Part shown: piece by piece, positions 9,036-17,128 of the stretch
Numbering within the stretch: position 1 is the stretch's first letter
Layout: each line of letters starts with the position of its first letter
Source: Brevibacillus sp.
GTDB lineage: Bacteria > Bacillota > Bacilli > Brevibacillales > Brevibacillaceae
Direction: 5' to 3'
DNA: 64,000 nt
Assembly: GCA_017656235.1 (NCBI GenBank)
Contig: JACDOF010000001.1
Location: 62,001 to 126,000 of the forward strand
The notes under the pieces: generated by a model
Seen by the model: only the letters and a program-made list of their open reading frames with translations
What the model was told of the DNA's origin: nothing
Database searches by the model: none
Translations under genes and position numbers: made by a program

Positions 9036-10755
9036 TGTACGGAACGTCGATACCGCGGAAACAGAGATTTTGGTAGTGGGTTCTGGAGCTGCGGGTCTGT
9101 CAGCTGCGGTTCATGCGGCAGTTGGCGGCGCCAAGGTACTTGTCATCGACAAGGGAATGGTGGGAAGAAGCGGATCCACCGTATCGGCCGTGCAGTCTGC
9201 TGCCGCCGGAAAATGGTCAAGCCCGGAAGACAGCGTGGAAGCCTACTACAATGACATCATTGTGTCGGGGAAAGGGTTAAGCAATCCTGAGCTGGTTCGA
9301 ACGTTCGTTCAATACCTGGAGCGATTGATTGATCAACTTGTCAGCTGGGGATTCAAAATCGACTCCGACGCAAATGGAAGTGTTCTCCGCACAGACGCGT
9401 CCGGACATGCATGGAACCGATCGATCAGTGCCGGCAAAGGGCATACCGGCCTTGCCCTTTTAAAAACCCTCATACGTCAAGCCAATCAACTGTCGAACAT
9501 TGCGGTTTTGCCTTTTACCATGTGCGTTCGCCTGCACGTTCACCGTGATCAGATAAGTGGTGCCCTCGTATTCGATCTCATCGAAAACCGTTTTCTCTTT
9601 ATTCGCTGCAAATCGCTTATTCTGGCTGCCGGTGGAGCAGGTCAATTGTATCAAGTTACGACCAATCCCGTGCAATCAACTGCCGATGGCTTTGCGCTTG
9701 CCTTGAAAGCAAACGTTTCACTCATCGACATGGAGCAGGTGCAGTTTTACCCTACCAGTTTGGCTGTCCCACATTTTGTAAAAGGATACTGTTTAAGTTT
9801 TTATCATTTGTCCAAGCTCTACAACTCCAGAAAAGAGCGATTCATGCAAAAATACGACCCCGTCAAACTGGAAAACGTTCCGCGAGATGCGATTTGTTAT
9901 GCAATAGCCAGAGAAATCATGGAAAATCGCGGCTCGGCAAATGGGGGCCTGTTTCTTGACGCGACGGAACACGTGGACAAAGTGAAAGCAGCCTTTCCGC
10001 ACGAATACCGCTTTTTGCAAAAAGTGGGGATCGATCTGGCTGCTGATCAGGTGGAAGTCGCTCCCGCAGCACACTTTATGATGGGCGGAGCGCTGATCAA
10101 TTCATCAGCCATGAGCAATATCGAACAGCTGTATGTCATTGGCGAAACAGCCGGAGGGCTGCACGGCGGGAATCGCCTGGCCAATAATGCGCTGCCCGAA
10201 TGTCTGGTATTTGGTGCGATAGCGGCGGAATCCGCCTCCCGCTATGCTGCGGCAGCCAAATCGTACAACGACATGGATGAAAAGGAATTGATCGCTGCCG
10301 TCCATCGTTACGGCTCGATCATATGCGGAAACGGCGCAGGACAGCAGCGCTCGACCCGGCCTTACGAGTTCAAAAAGCAGCTGCAGCAAACCATGACGAA
10401 ACATGCCTCCATCTTACGGGAGCGGAATGGATTGCTAAAGGCGGAAAAACATCTCCGTTCCTTGACTGAAGATTTTGAACATATTGCCGTGATGGGGTTC
10501 CCAAACAAATTGTCAAGAGACATTCAGGAAATGTTTGAAGCAGAAAACATGTTGTTGACATCGCGCGCGATTATCGCTGCGGCGCTGGCCAGAGAAGAGA
10601 CGAGAGGCGCCCATGTCCGTCTGGACTTTCCGAACCGTTCACCAACGCTGAGCCGAATGGTGATTCAGCACGTGGGCGGTACGCTTCACGTTGAAAGACA
10701 GTCACTGCGGGGGGTGCAGCTGGATGAAGGTGATGGTGGCCAGGTCGGCGGATAA
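9022..10755 (+). CDS. FAD-dependent oxidoreductase, succinate dehydrogenase/L-aspartate oxidase flavoprotein type
   Basis: A 577-residue flavoprotein with an N-terminal dinucleotide-binding motif (VVGSGAAGLSAAVHAA), a substrate-side capping domain and the late FAD motif LHGGNRLANNALPECLVFG, as in SdhA, FrdA and NadB. Its end overlaps the gene for a small [2Fe-2S] protein, so the two probably form a complex that oxidises a carboxylic acid and passes electrons to a carrier. I see no membrane anchor gene nearby. The substrate is unknown. Within the ectoine island, an oxidation of a hydroxy or amino acid intermediate is possible (inference). The start has only a weak ribosome site and overlaps the racemase gene, consistent with coupled translation. 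Confidence 0.85.
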   Translation: MVSCNVRNVDTAETEILVVGSGAAGLSAAVHAAVGGAKVLVIDKGMVGRSGSTVSAVQSAAAGKWSSPEDSVEAYYNDIIVSGKGLSNPELVRTFVQYLERLIDQLVSWGFKIDSDANGSVLRTDASGHAWNRSISAGKGHTGLALLKTLIRQANQLSNIAVLPFTMCVRLHVHRDQISGALVFDLIENRFLFIRCKSLILAAGGAGQLYQVTTNPVQSTADGFALALKANVSLIDMEQVQFYPTSLAVPHFVKGYCLSFYHLSKLYNSRKERFMQKYDPVKLENVPRDAICYAIAREIMENRGSANGGLFLDATEHVDKVKAAFPHEYRFLQKVGIDLAADQVEVAPAAHFMMGGALINSSAMSNIEQLYVIGETAGGLHGGNRLANNALPECLVFGAIAAESASRYAAAAKSYNDMDEKELIAAVHRYGSIICGNGAGQQRSTRPYEFKKQLQQTMTKHASILRERNGLLKAEKHLRSLTEDFEHIAVMGFPNKLSRDIQEMFEAENMLLTSRAIIAAALAREETRGAHVRLDFPNRSPTLSRMVIQHVGGTLHVERQSLRGVQLDEGDGGQVGG

Positions 10756-11020
10756 AGGGAACGTGCTGCAAACGTTTGAGATTTGTGCATCAAAGGAACA
10801 AACGGTTGTTGAAATACTGGAAACCATTCAGCGGCAGTACGATCCGACGGTTGCTTTCTCTTATTCCTGCCGCAGCGGATTGTGCGGGACATGCATCATG
10901 CTGATTAACGGAAAGCCGGCGCTTGGTTGTTTGACCAAACTATCGGGGGAGCAGGAGGAGACAATAACACTCCGGCCGCTGCCTGGAAAGACCTTGATCA
11001 GCGACCTGGTTGTCACCTGA
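10724..11020 (+). CDS. [2Fe-2S] ferredoxin-like protein, SdhB N-terminal-domain type
   Basis: A 98-residue protein with the plant-type/SdhB-type [2Fe-2S] ligands: Cys49, Cys54, Cys57 (CRSGLCGTC) and Cys69. It matches only the N-terminal domain of succinate dehydrogenase iron-sulfur subunits; the C-terminal domain with the [4Fe-4S] and [3Fe-4S] clusters is absent. The ATG at 10724 has a G-rich ribosome site and overlaps the flavoprotein gene by 32 bp. It is the likely electron acceptor of that flavoprotein. The next carrier in the chain is not encoded in the window. Confidence 0.85.
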   Translation: MKVMVARSADKGNVLQTFEICASKEQTVVEILETIQRQYDPTVAFSYSCRSGLCGTCIMLINGKPALGCLTKLSGEQEETITLRPLPGKTLISDLVVT

Positions 11021-11046
11021 AAGAGCTGCAAAAAGGGGGGAATTCC

Positions 11047-11595
11047 TTGAACCTGTTGGCCAAAATCAATGCTGCGGTTGAAAAAGCAGAGAAGTTTGTC
11101 ATTTCCGTGTCTGTGATCATCATGGCGGTTCTGTTGATTGGTAACGTGATCATGCGCGTCATCGTGAACGACAGTTGGGCCTTTACCGACGAAGTTGGAC
11201 GGTTTCTGGTGGTCACAATGACGTTTATCGGTTCGGCATATGCCGCTCGCATCGGCAGACATATTCGTATGTCGGCGATTTACGACATGCTCCCGGCTCG
11301 GGTGCGCCGTGTCCTGATGACGCTGATCAGTTTCGTTACCGCGCTCGGTTTGTTTGTGGTGACGTATTACTGCTTCGAGTACGTACAGTTTCTCTATGAA
11401 AGCGGCCGTGTCAGCAACTCGCTGCGCATTCCCATGTACCTGGTGATGATTTTTGTTCCAATCGGAATGTTTTTGATGAGTGTTCAGTACCTGCTCACGG
11501 CTGTGACCAATCTGGTCAGGAAAGACGGACCGTACGTTTCTCCCCTTAAGAAAGACACCGAAGCGGAAGATTCTGATCAACTGTACAGTGCGTAA
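11047..11595 (+). CDS. TRAP transporter small permease, DctQ family (TRAP 2)
   Basis: A 182-residue membrane protein with four helices and the DctQ blocks NVIMRVIVNDSWAFTDEVGRF and AARIGRHIRM split around helix 2. The start is a TTG at 11047 with AAAGGGGGG upstream; longer in-frame extensions would run into the ferredoxin gene. It sits between the redox pair and the dctM gene. In this TRAP system the binding-protein gene comes last (Q-M-P), unlike TRAP 1 and TRAP 3 (P-Q-M). Its position directly upstream of the ectoine hydrolases makes ectoine or hydroxyectoine the likely substrate, as for TeaABC/UehABC (inference). Confidence 0.88.
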   Translation: MNLLAKINAAVEKAEKFVISVSVIIMAVLLIGNVIMRVIVNDSWAFTDEVGRFLVVTMTFIGSAYAARIGRHIRMSAIYDMLPARVRRVLMTLISFVTALGLFVVTYYCFEYVQFLYESGRVSNSLRIPMYLVMIFVPIGMFLMSVQYLLTAVTNLVRKDGPYVSPLKKDTEAEDSDQLYSA

Positions 11596-11612
11596 ACAAG
11601 GAGGTGAGAGAA

Positions 11613-12884
11613 ATGGTAGGCATCCTGGGCATCACGCTCTTTTCGCTCCTGTTGATCGGCTTTCCGATCATCATGCCGCTGATGGCATCAGCCATAATTC
11701 TGTTGTACATGTTCATGCCTTCCGTCAACACATCCATCTTTGCCCAACAGCTGATTCAAGGGATCGATTCCTATGTCCTGGTATGTATCCCCATGTTCAT
11801 TTTCGCGGCGGAAATCATGTCAAAAGGTCAAACGGCCGACCGGCTGGTTAACTTCGTTCAGGCCTTTATCGGACATGTTCGCGGTGGACTGGCGATGACA
11901 ACGGTAGGGGCATGTGCGGCCTTCGGGTCGATTTCTGGTTCCACGCAGGCGACCGTTGCCGCAATTGGGAAACCGATGCGCGGCCGTATGTTAAAGGCGG
12001 GGTACCGCGACAACGACATTATGGCGCTCATCGTCAATGCGGCGGATACGGCGATCTTGATTCCGCCCAGTTCGGTCATGATCATGTACGGCGTTATTAC
12101 CAAGGTAAGTATCGGCGATTTGTTTATCTCCGGTATTGTACCCGGTTTGCTCATTGTGCTGCTGTTCTCGATCTACTGTTATTTTGATGCGAAGCGGAAA
12201 AACGTGCCCGTGACGGAAAAAGCAAGATGGGCGGAGCGCAGGAAGGCGACAAAAGAGGCGCTCCTTCCATTCGGATTTCCGGTTCTGATTCTTGGCGGCA
12301 TTTACTCCGGAATACTTAGTCCGGTCGAAGCTTCCGCGGCATCCGTGCTGTATGCCTTGCTTCTCGAACTCTACATTTTCCGTTCCATCAAGGCTGCCGA
12401 CCTGTACAAACTGGCCCTCAACACAGGGGTCGTATCAGGAGTGGTTTTCTTACTCGTGGCAGCGGGACAAGTGTTTTCGTGGGTGTTGTCTTACGCGCGC
12501 ATTCCCCAGGAATTGACGGCCTCACTGCTTGGCGATAACCCGTCCGCGCTGCTGGTGTTGATTGTGGTCAACATCGTTTTGTTTATCGGGTGCATGTTCG
12601 TCGACTCACTGGTGGTAATCACGATTGTCGTTCCCATTTTCTTTCCTATTGCCATGCAGGCGGGAATTGATCCGATTTACCTCGGCGTTATTGTCACCAT
12701 GCAAGCGGCCATTGGAGCGGCGACCCCGCCATTCGGCGCCGACCTGTTTACTGCCACTGCGGTATTTAACAAGCGTTATGTCGATATCGTCAAAGGGACG
12801 CCCCCCTACATTCTCATCCTGCTGTTAATCGTTGTGCTGATGACGGCGTTCCCGCAGCTCGGCATGGTGTACAAATACCTATGA
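11613..12884 (+). CDS. TRAP transporter large permease, DctM family (TRAP 2)
   Basis: A 423-residue polytopic membrane protein of the DctM family, with the FGSISGSTQATVAAIGKP block in the first half and TMQAAIGAATPPFGADLF near the C-terminus. It forms the ion-coupled translocation path. The ATG at 11613 is preceded by an excellent AAGGAGGTGAG site; a GTG nine bases earlier lies inside that site and is rejected. A second strong site (AGAAGGAGGTGA, near 12915) follows the stop but opens only a ten-codon frame, so it may be a relic or a leader before the binding-protein gene. Confidence 0.92.
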   Translation: MVGILGITLFSLLLIGFPIIMPLMASAIILLYMFMPSVNTSIFAQQLIQGIDSYVLVCIPMFIFAAEIMSKGQTADRLVNFVQAFIGHVRGGLAMTTVGACAAFGSISGSTQATVAAIGKPMRGRMLKAGYRDNDIMALIVNAADTAILIPPSSVMIMYGVITKVSIGDLFISGIVPGLLIVLLFSIYCYFDAKRKNVPVTEKARWAERRKATKEALLPFGFPVLILGGIYSGILSPVEASAASVLYALLLELYIFRSIKAADLYKLALNTGVVSGVVFLLVAAGQVFSWVLSYARIPQELTASLLGDNPSALLVLIVVNIVLFIGCMFVDSLVVITIVVPIFFPIAMQAGIDPIYLGVIVTMQAAIGAATPPFGADLFTATAVFNKRYVDIVKGTPPYILILLLIVVLMTAFPQLGMVYKYL

Positions 12885-13004
12885 CTGAGCAGATTGTGAT
12901 GTTGCCCCGATGAGAAGGAGGTGAACGGAAAAAGAAAAAGGGGGTTTCCATAGATACAGATCAGTCTTTCACACGTGCACAACATGATAAGGGGGAATCA
13001 AGAA

Positions 13005-14090
13005 ATGAAAAAGTTGAAAACACTTCTGGTACTCTTTTTGGTCCTCGGTCTAGCAATTGTTGGTGCAGCATGTTCTTCAGGGTCAAACAATGCGGACGGC
13101 ACTGAGCAAAATGGAAACACCGCTGGAAGCGAAGAAAAAATCGAGATCAAGTTTGCGCACGAAGAAGCGGAAACCGACCTGCAAGGAATGTACGCAAACA
13201 AGTTCAAAGAGATTCTGGAAGCAAAAACGAATGGGAAAGTAGAAGTTAAGATATATCCGGTTGGAACGTTGGGAACCGACCTGAACATAGCGGAACAACT
13301 GCAGCAAGGCGTTGTTCAATTCGCAATTTCTTCCCCCGGGACGACAGGCAGCATCGTTCCCGAAGCGCAGATCGTGGCATTGAAGTTCCTGTTCTCCGAC
13401 GATCCGAAAGTCAACTACAAAGTGCTGACAGAGGGAAAAGCGTTCAACGAAATGATCGCAGGCGAATACGAGAAGCACAACATGAAAGTGCTGCACTTCT
13501 GGCCTGAAGGCTTCAATAGCTGGACCTCCAACAAGGTGATCAAAACGCCGGATGATTTGAAAGGCTACAAGATGAGAACCCAAACGTCACCGCTGATGGT
13601 CAAATCTTATGAAGTGTTTGGTGCAAACCCGACTCCGCTGGACTTTTCCGAGGTTTACACCGGTTTGCAGTTGGGGACGATTGACGGACAGGAAAACCCC
13701 AACTTCTTTATCGAGAGTACGAATCTGTACGAGGTCCAAAAGTACCTGATCAACGCGCGCCACTCCATATACGTCACCTCGACGGTCGCCAACAAGGAGT
13801 ATTACGACTCGCTGCCGGATGACGTCAGGAAAGCGGTTGAAGAAACCATCAATGAACTGAAGCCGTACGCATTCGAAATCGAGCAGAAGGCAAACAACGA
13901 AGCACTTGAGCGGATGAAGGCCACCGGCAAGATCGAAGTGATCGAACTGGATGAATCCGCACGGGCCAAGTTTAAGGAGTTAAGCGTACCGGCTCACCAG
14001 CTGTACGTAGAAACGGCTGGCGGGAAAGCGCAAGAAATTCTGGACACATTGAAAAAAGAAATCGAAGAAGCTGAAAAAGAAGCGAAATAA
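13005..14090 (+). CDS. TRAP transporter substrate-binding lipoprotein, DctP family (TRAP 2, probable ectoine binding)
   Basis: A 361-residue lipoprotein with Cys23 in the lipobox GAAC. DctP hallmarks include GYKMRTQTSP, carrying the conserved substrate Arg, and GTIDGQENPNFF. It is the last gene of TRAP 2, and the first ectoine hydrolase follows 128 bp downstream. I therefore infer a TeaA/UehA-like role in binding ectoine or hydroxyectoine. The aromatic cage residues of those proteins cannot be assigned by eye, so specificity is unproved. I chose the ATG at 13005 with GGGGGAA upstream. A perfect 13-bp hairpin (14108-14146) follows the stop. Confidence 0.88.
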   Translation: MKKLKTLLVLFLVLGLAIVGAACSSGSNNADGTEQNGNTAGSEEKIEIKFAHEEAETDLQGMYANKFKEILEAKTNGKVEVKIYPVGTLGTDLNIAEQLQQGVVQFAISSPGTTGSIVPEAQIVALKFLFSDDPKVNYKVLTEGKAFNEMIAGEYEKHNMKVLHFWPEGFNSWTSNKVIKTPDDLKGYKMRTQTSPLMVKSYEVFGANPTPLDFSEVYTGLQLGTIDGQENPNFFIESTNLYEVQKYLINARHSIYVTSTVANKEYYDSLPDDVRKAVEETINELKPYAFEIEQKANNEALERMKATGKIEVIELDESARAKFKELSVPAHQLYVETAGGKAQEILDTLKKEIEEAEKEAK

Positions 14091-14107
14091 CCAACAAGCG
14101 ACTGTTC

Positions 14108-14146
14108 AACATCAGTCAGGGACTTGAACCGTTCCTGACTGATGTT
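14108..14146 (+). terminator. Perfect 13-bp hairpin behind the TRAP 2 binding-protein gene
   Basis: Arms 14108-14120 and 14134-14146 are perfectly complementary with a 13-base loop. No T-run follows, so it is more likely an mRNA-stabilising or processing structure than a terminator. It separates the abundant binding-protein message from the downstream enzymes. Confidence 0.6.
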
Positions 14147-14218
14147 CACGGTCAGCCATCGGAAAGCATCCATCTTGGGAAGCGGTTCCCTAGCACGTGT
14201 AAGTGGGAGGTGTACAAT

Positions 14219-15400
14219 ATGGCAACTCCAGAATTGTCATTTGACATTGCGGAATACAAGGAACGGCTGCGCAAAACAAAAATTCGCATGGAACAAGAGG
14301 GAATTGAGGTCCTCCTCGTTACAGACCCGGCAAACATGTGTTATCTAAGCGGCTATGACGGTTGGTCTTTCTATGTGCACCAAATGCTTGTCGTGTTTGG
14401 CGATGAAGAGCAGCCGGTATGGATTGGCCGAAAAATGGATGCGAAGGCGGCGGAATTCACCACATGGCTCAGCCATGAAAACATTCTCTATTATTCTGAC
14501 GACTATGTTCAATCGAAGATCAAACACCCGATGGATTTTGTGTGCGACTTCCTTAAGGAAAAAGGACGGGCCAACAAAACCATCGGTGTCGAGATGGATA
14601 ACTACTACTTTACTGCCCAGTGTTATGTGAGCCTGATGAAAGGCCTCCCTAACAGCAGGCTGGTTGATGCCACTTCACTTGTCAACTGGGTGCGTGTGAT
14701 TAAATCCGACCGGGAAATTGAGCTGATGAAGCGGGCAGCCAAGCTGGTGGAGAAGGCCATGCAATCAGGGATTGACAAAATAAACGCGGGTGTTCGCGAG
14801 TGTGATGTCGTGGCGGACATTTACCATGCGGAGATTACCGGGACAGAAGAGTTCGGGGGAGATTATCCCGCCATCGTTCCCCTTCTGCCTGCCGGTGAAA
14901 AGACCAGTACGCCGCACATCACCTGGTCAGATAATCGCTACAAAGAGGGAGACCTTGTCATTTTGGAGCTGGCAGGGTGCTGCAAGCGCTATCATTCTCC
15001 CATGGCTCGTACCGTATCGATTGGAAAGCCCTCGCAGAGAGTCCTCGATTTAACAGAGGCGGTTGTGGAAGGGATTAACGCCGCATTAGACGCGGTAAAA
15101 CCGGGTGTAACGGCGGAAGAAGTGGAGGCGGTCTGGCGGAGCACAATCGCGAAACACGGCTTCGTAAAAGATTCGCGGATTGGATACTCCACAGGCTTGA
15201 ACTACCCGCCGGACTGGGGGGAGCATACGATCAGCCTGCGTCAGGGAGACAAGACCGTGCTTCAACCGAATATGACCATTCACATGATACCGGGAATCTG
15301 GCAGGACAACTACGGCGTGGAAATCAGCGAAACGTTCCGCGTGACGGAAAACGGATGCGAAACATTAGCGAACTTCCCGCGCCAGTTGTTTGTCAAGTAA
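14219..15400 (+). CDS. doeA: Ectoine hydrolase, M24 creatinase-like family (first copy)
   Basis: A 393-residue protein with the layout of DoeA/EutD: a creatinase-like N-domain and an M24 pita-bread C-domain. Diagnostic segments I recognise from ectoine hydrolases are NMCYLSGYDGWSFYVHQ, GVEMDNYYFTA, LVNWVRVIKSDREIE and GGDYPAIVPLLP. The enzyme opens the ectoine ring to N-acetyl-2,4-diaminobutyrate. It follows the TRAP 2 operon and precedes a broken MFS fragment and a second full copy at 15893. I chose the ATG at 14219, with GGGAGGTG upstream. By eye it is very similar to the second copy along the whole length. EutD is the alternative symbol. Confidence 0.87.
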   Translation: MATPELSFDIAEYKERLRKTKIRMEQEGIEVLLVTDPANMCYLSGYDGWSFYVHQMLVVFGDEEQPVWIGRKMDAKAAEFTTWLSHENILYYSDDYVQSKIKHPMDFVCDFLKEKGRANKTIGVEMDNYYFTAQCYVSLMKGLPNSRLVDATSLVNWVRVIKSDREIELMKRAAKLVEKAMQSGIDKINAGVRECDVVADIYHAEITGTEEFGGDYPAIVPLLPAGEKTSTPHITWSDNRYKEGDLVILELAGCCKRYHSPMARTVSIGKPSQRVLDLTEAVVEGINAALDAVKPGVTAEEVEAVWRSTIAKHGFVKDSRIGYSTGLNYPPDWGEHTISLRQGDKTVLQPNMTIHMIPGIWQDNYGVEISETFRVTENGCETLANFPRQLFVK

Positions 15401-15406
15401 AAGGTC

Positions 15407-15751
15407 ATGTTTCTCATCAGCCTGATTGCAGCCGTATCCGCCATCAGTCGTGTCAAACACTCGTTTTCCCGCTCCATTAAACACACCACCTCTGTGCGGG
15501 AACTGTTTGGCGAGATAAAAAAAATTTGGCCAATCGCCTATCTCGGATTTGCCTATTCCGGGTTTTTGTTTACAGTGTGGGCGTTTTTATCATTGTTCGC
15601 GCAGCACTTCGCCATCAACTTGCTCGGAATCGGCATTTTATATGCCTTGTTTTGGTGCTGTCGCCTTGTATCATTTTTGTTCATTGATTTCTTGGCGTTC
15701 AGCTACCAGCGCAAATGCGTGCTCATGGCAGGAGCATGCCTGACGATGTAA
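15407..15751 (+). pseudogene. Fragment of an MFS transporter
   Basis: This open stretch of about 114 codons encodes a polar segment (REFLFGEIKK-like) followed by three hydrophobic helices. The layout recalls the region around helices 7-9 of a major facilitator protein after its central loop. There is no N-terminal half and the frame stops early, at 15749-15751. It begins 6 bp after the first ectoine hydrolase with no clear ribosome site. I read it as the remnant of a transporter gene caught between the tandem hydrolase copies. A small membrane protein cannot be fully excluded. Confidence 0.5.
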
Positions 15752-15756
15752 CGGAC

Positions 15757-15813
15757 GTATAGGTTGCACAAAAAGGTTTGTTCCAACTTCATACATGTTG
15801 AACATTGTTGCGG
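15757..15813 (+). promoter_or_regulatory. Shared upstream element, copy 2
   Basis: The stretch starts GTATAGGTTGCAC, continues AAAAAGG and ACTTCATACATGTTGAACATT, and ends GCGG. The same order of words, with matching spacing apart from small gaps, is seen at 8165-8218 in front of the racemase-like gene. Here it precedes the second ectoine hydrolase by about 80 bp, which suggests a separate promoter under the same regulator. Confidence 0.6.
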
Positions 15814-15892
15814 TATCCCCACTTTTTTTATGATGCGAATAAGGCAGTGGAATCCATCAGTCGTGTAATTGTCATCTCGAGGAGGAAACCCA

Positions 15893-17077
15893 ATGGCGAT
15901 TGCGGAGTTGAATTTTGACATTTCAGAATACCGGCAAAGGCTGCAAAAAACAAAACAGCGCATGGAACAGGCCGGGATCGAAGTGCTGATCGTGAGCGAT
16001 CCGGGGAATATGAATTACCTCACGGGTTACGATGGTTGGTCATTCTATGTTCATCAATGTCTCGTGGTGTTCATTGATGAAGACCAGCCGCTTTGGATCG
16101 GGCGTGGTCAGGACGCAAAGGCTGCCGAATTCACCACGTGGCTGCACAAGGATAACATCATTCCGTATGCAGACGATTACGTTCAGTCCACCGTAAAGCA
16201 TCCCATGGATTTTGTCAGCGACATCATCAAGAGCAAAGGGAAAGCGGGCAATACGGTGGGGGTTGAGATGGACAGCTACTATTTTACGGCCAAGTGTATG
16301 GAAAGCCTGCAAAAAGGACTGCCCAACAGCTCATTCGTTGACGCAACCTCGCTCGTCAACTGGGTCCGCATCATCAAGTCCGAGCGGGAAATCGAGTTCA
16401 TGCGAAGAGCGGGCAAGATTATGGAAAAAGCGATGCAGGTCGGTCTCGATTCGATTGAGCCAGGCATACGCGAGTGCGATGTGGTGTCCAAGATTTATGA
16501 AGCACAGATCCGCGGGACGGACTCGTTTGGGGGCGATTATCCGGCGATCGTACCGCTGCTGCCAGCGGGGGAAAAGACGAGTACACCGCACATTACCTGG
16601 TCGGACAATCGCTACAAACAAGGAGACCTTGTCATTCTGGAACTGGCCGGATGCTATAAACGTTATCACGCACCGATGGCCCGCACCCTTTCACTGGGCA
16701 CACCATCACAAAAAGTGCTCGATTTGGCGGAAGCTGTCCTTGAAGGTATCGCGGAAGCACTTGCAGTCGTAAAGCCGGGTGTCACTGCCGAAGAGGTGGA
16801 AGAAGCGTGGCGAAAATCGATCAGCAAGCGGGGATTTGTGAAGGATTCGCGGATCGGATACTCCATCGGTTTAAACTACCCTCCGGATTGGGGCGAGCAC
16901 ACCGTAAGCCTGCGCCAGGGAGACAAGACGGTGCTTCAAACCAACATGACCCTTCACATGATCCCGGGCATCTGGCAGGACAACTACGGGGTGGAAATCA
17001 GCGAAGCGTTCCGTGTAACGGAAAACGGCTGCGAGCCGCTGTATGATTTTCCCCGCCAGCTTTTCATAAAGGATTGA
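15893..17077 (+). CDS. doeA: Ectoine hydrolase, M24 creatinase-like family (second copy)
   Basis: A 394-residue paralogue of the protein at 14219, with the same diagnostic blocks (NMNYLTGYDGWSFYVHQ, GVEMDSYYFTA, LVNWVRIIKSEREIE, GGDYPAIVPLLP). The copy keeps all conserved segments, so both look functional. A GAGGAGG site precedes the ATG at 15893. It carries its own upstream element and leads directly into eutC. Two copies may divide the work between ectoine and hydroxyectoine, or simply raise dosage (inference). No DoeB/EutE-type (aspartoacylase-like) deacetylase gene accompanies either copy. Confidence 0.88.
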   Translation: MAIAELNFDISEYRQRLQKTKQRMEQAGIEVLIVSDPGNMNYLTGYDGWSFYVHQCLVVFIDEDQPLWIGRGQDAKAAEFTTWLHKDNIIPYADDYVQSTVKHPMDFVSDIIKSKGKAGNTVGVEMDSYYFTAKCMESLQKGLPNSSFVDATSLVNWVRIIKSEREIEFMRRAGKIMEKAMQVGLDSIEPGIRECDVVSKIYEAQIRGTDSFGGDYPAIVPLLPAGEKTSTPHITWSDNRYKQGDLVILELAGCYKRYHAPMARTLSLGTPSQKVLDLAEAVLEGIAEALAVVKPGVTAEEVEEAWRKSISKRGFVKDSRIGYSIGLNYPPDWGEHTVSLRQGDKTVLQTNMTLHMIPGIWQDNYGVEISEAFRVTENGCEPLYDFPRQLFIKD

Positions 17078-17128
17078 GAGGTCCAATCGCCGCATCTTCG
17101 GGAGCTCAAAGGGGAAAGGAGGCTGTCC

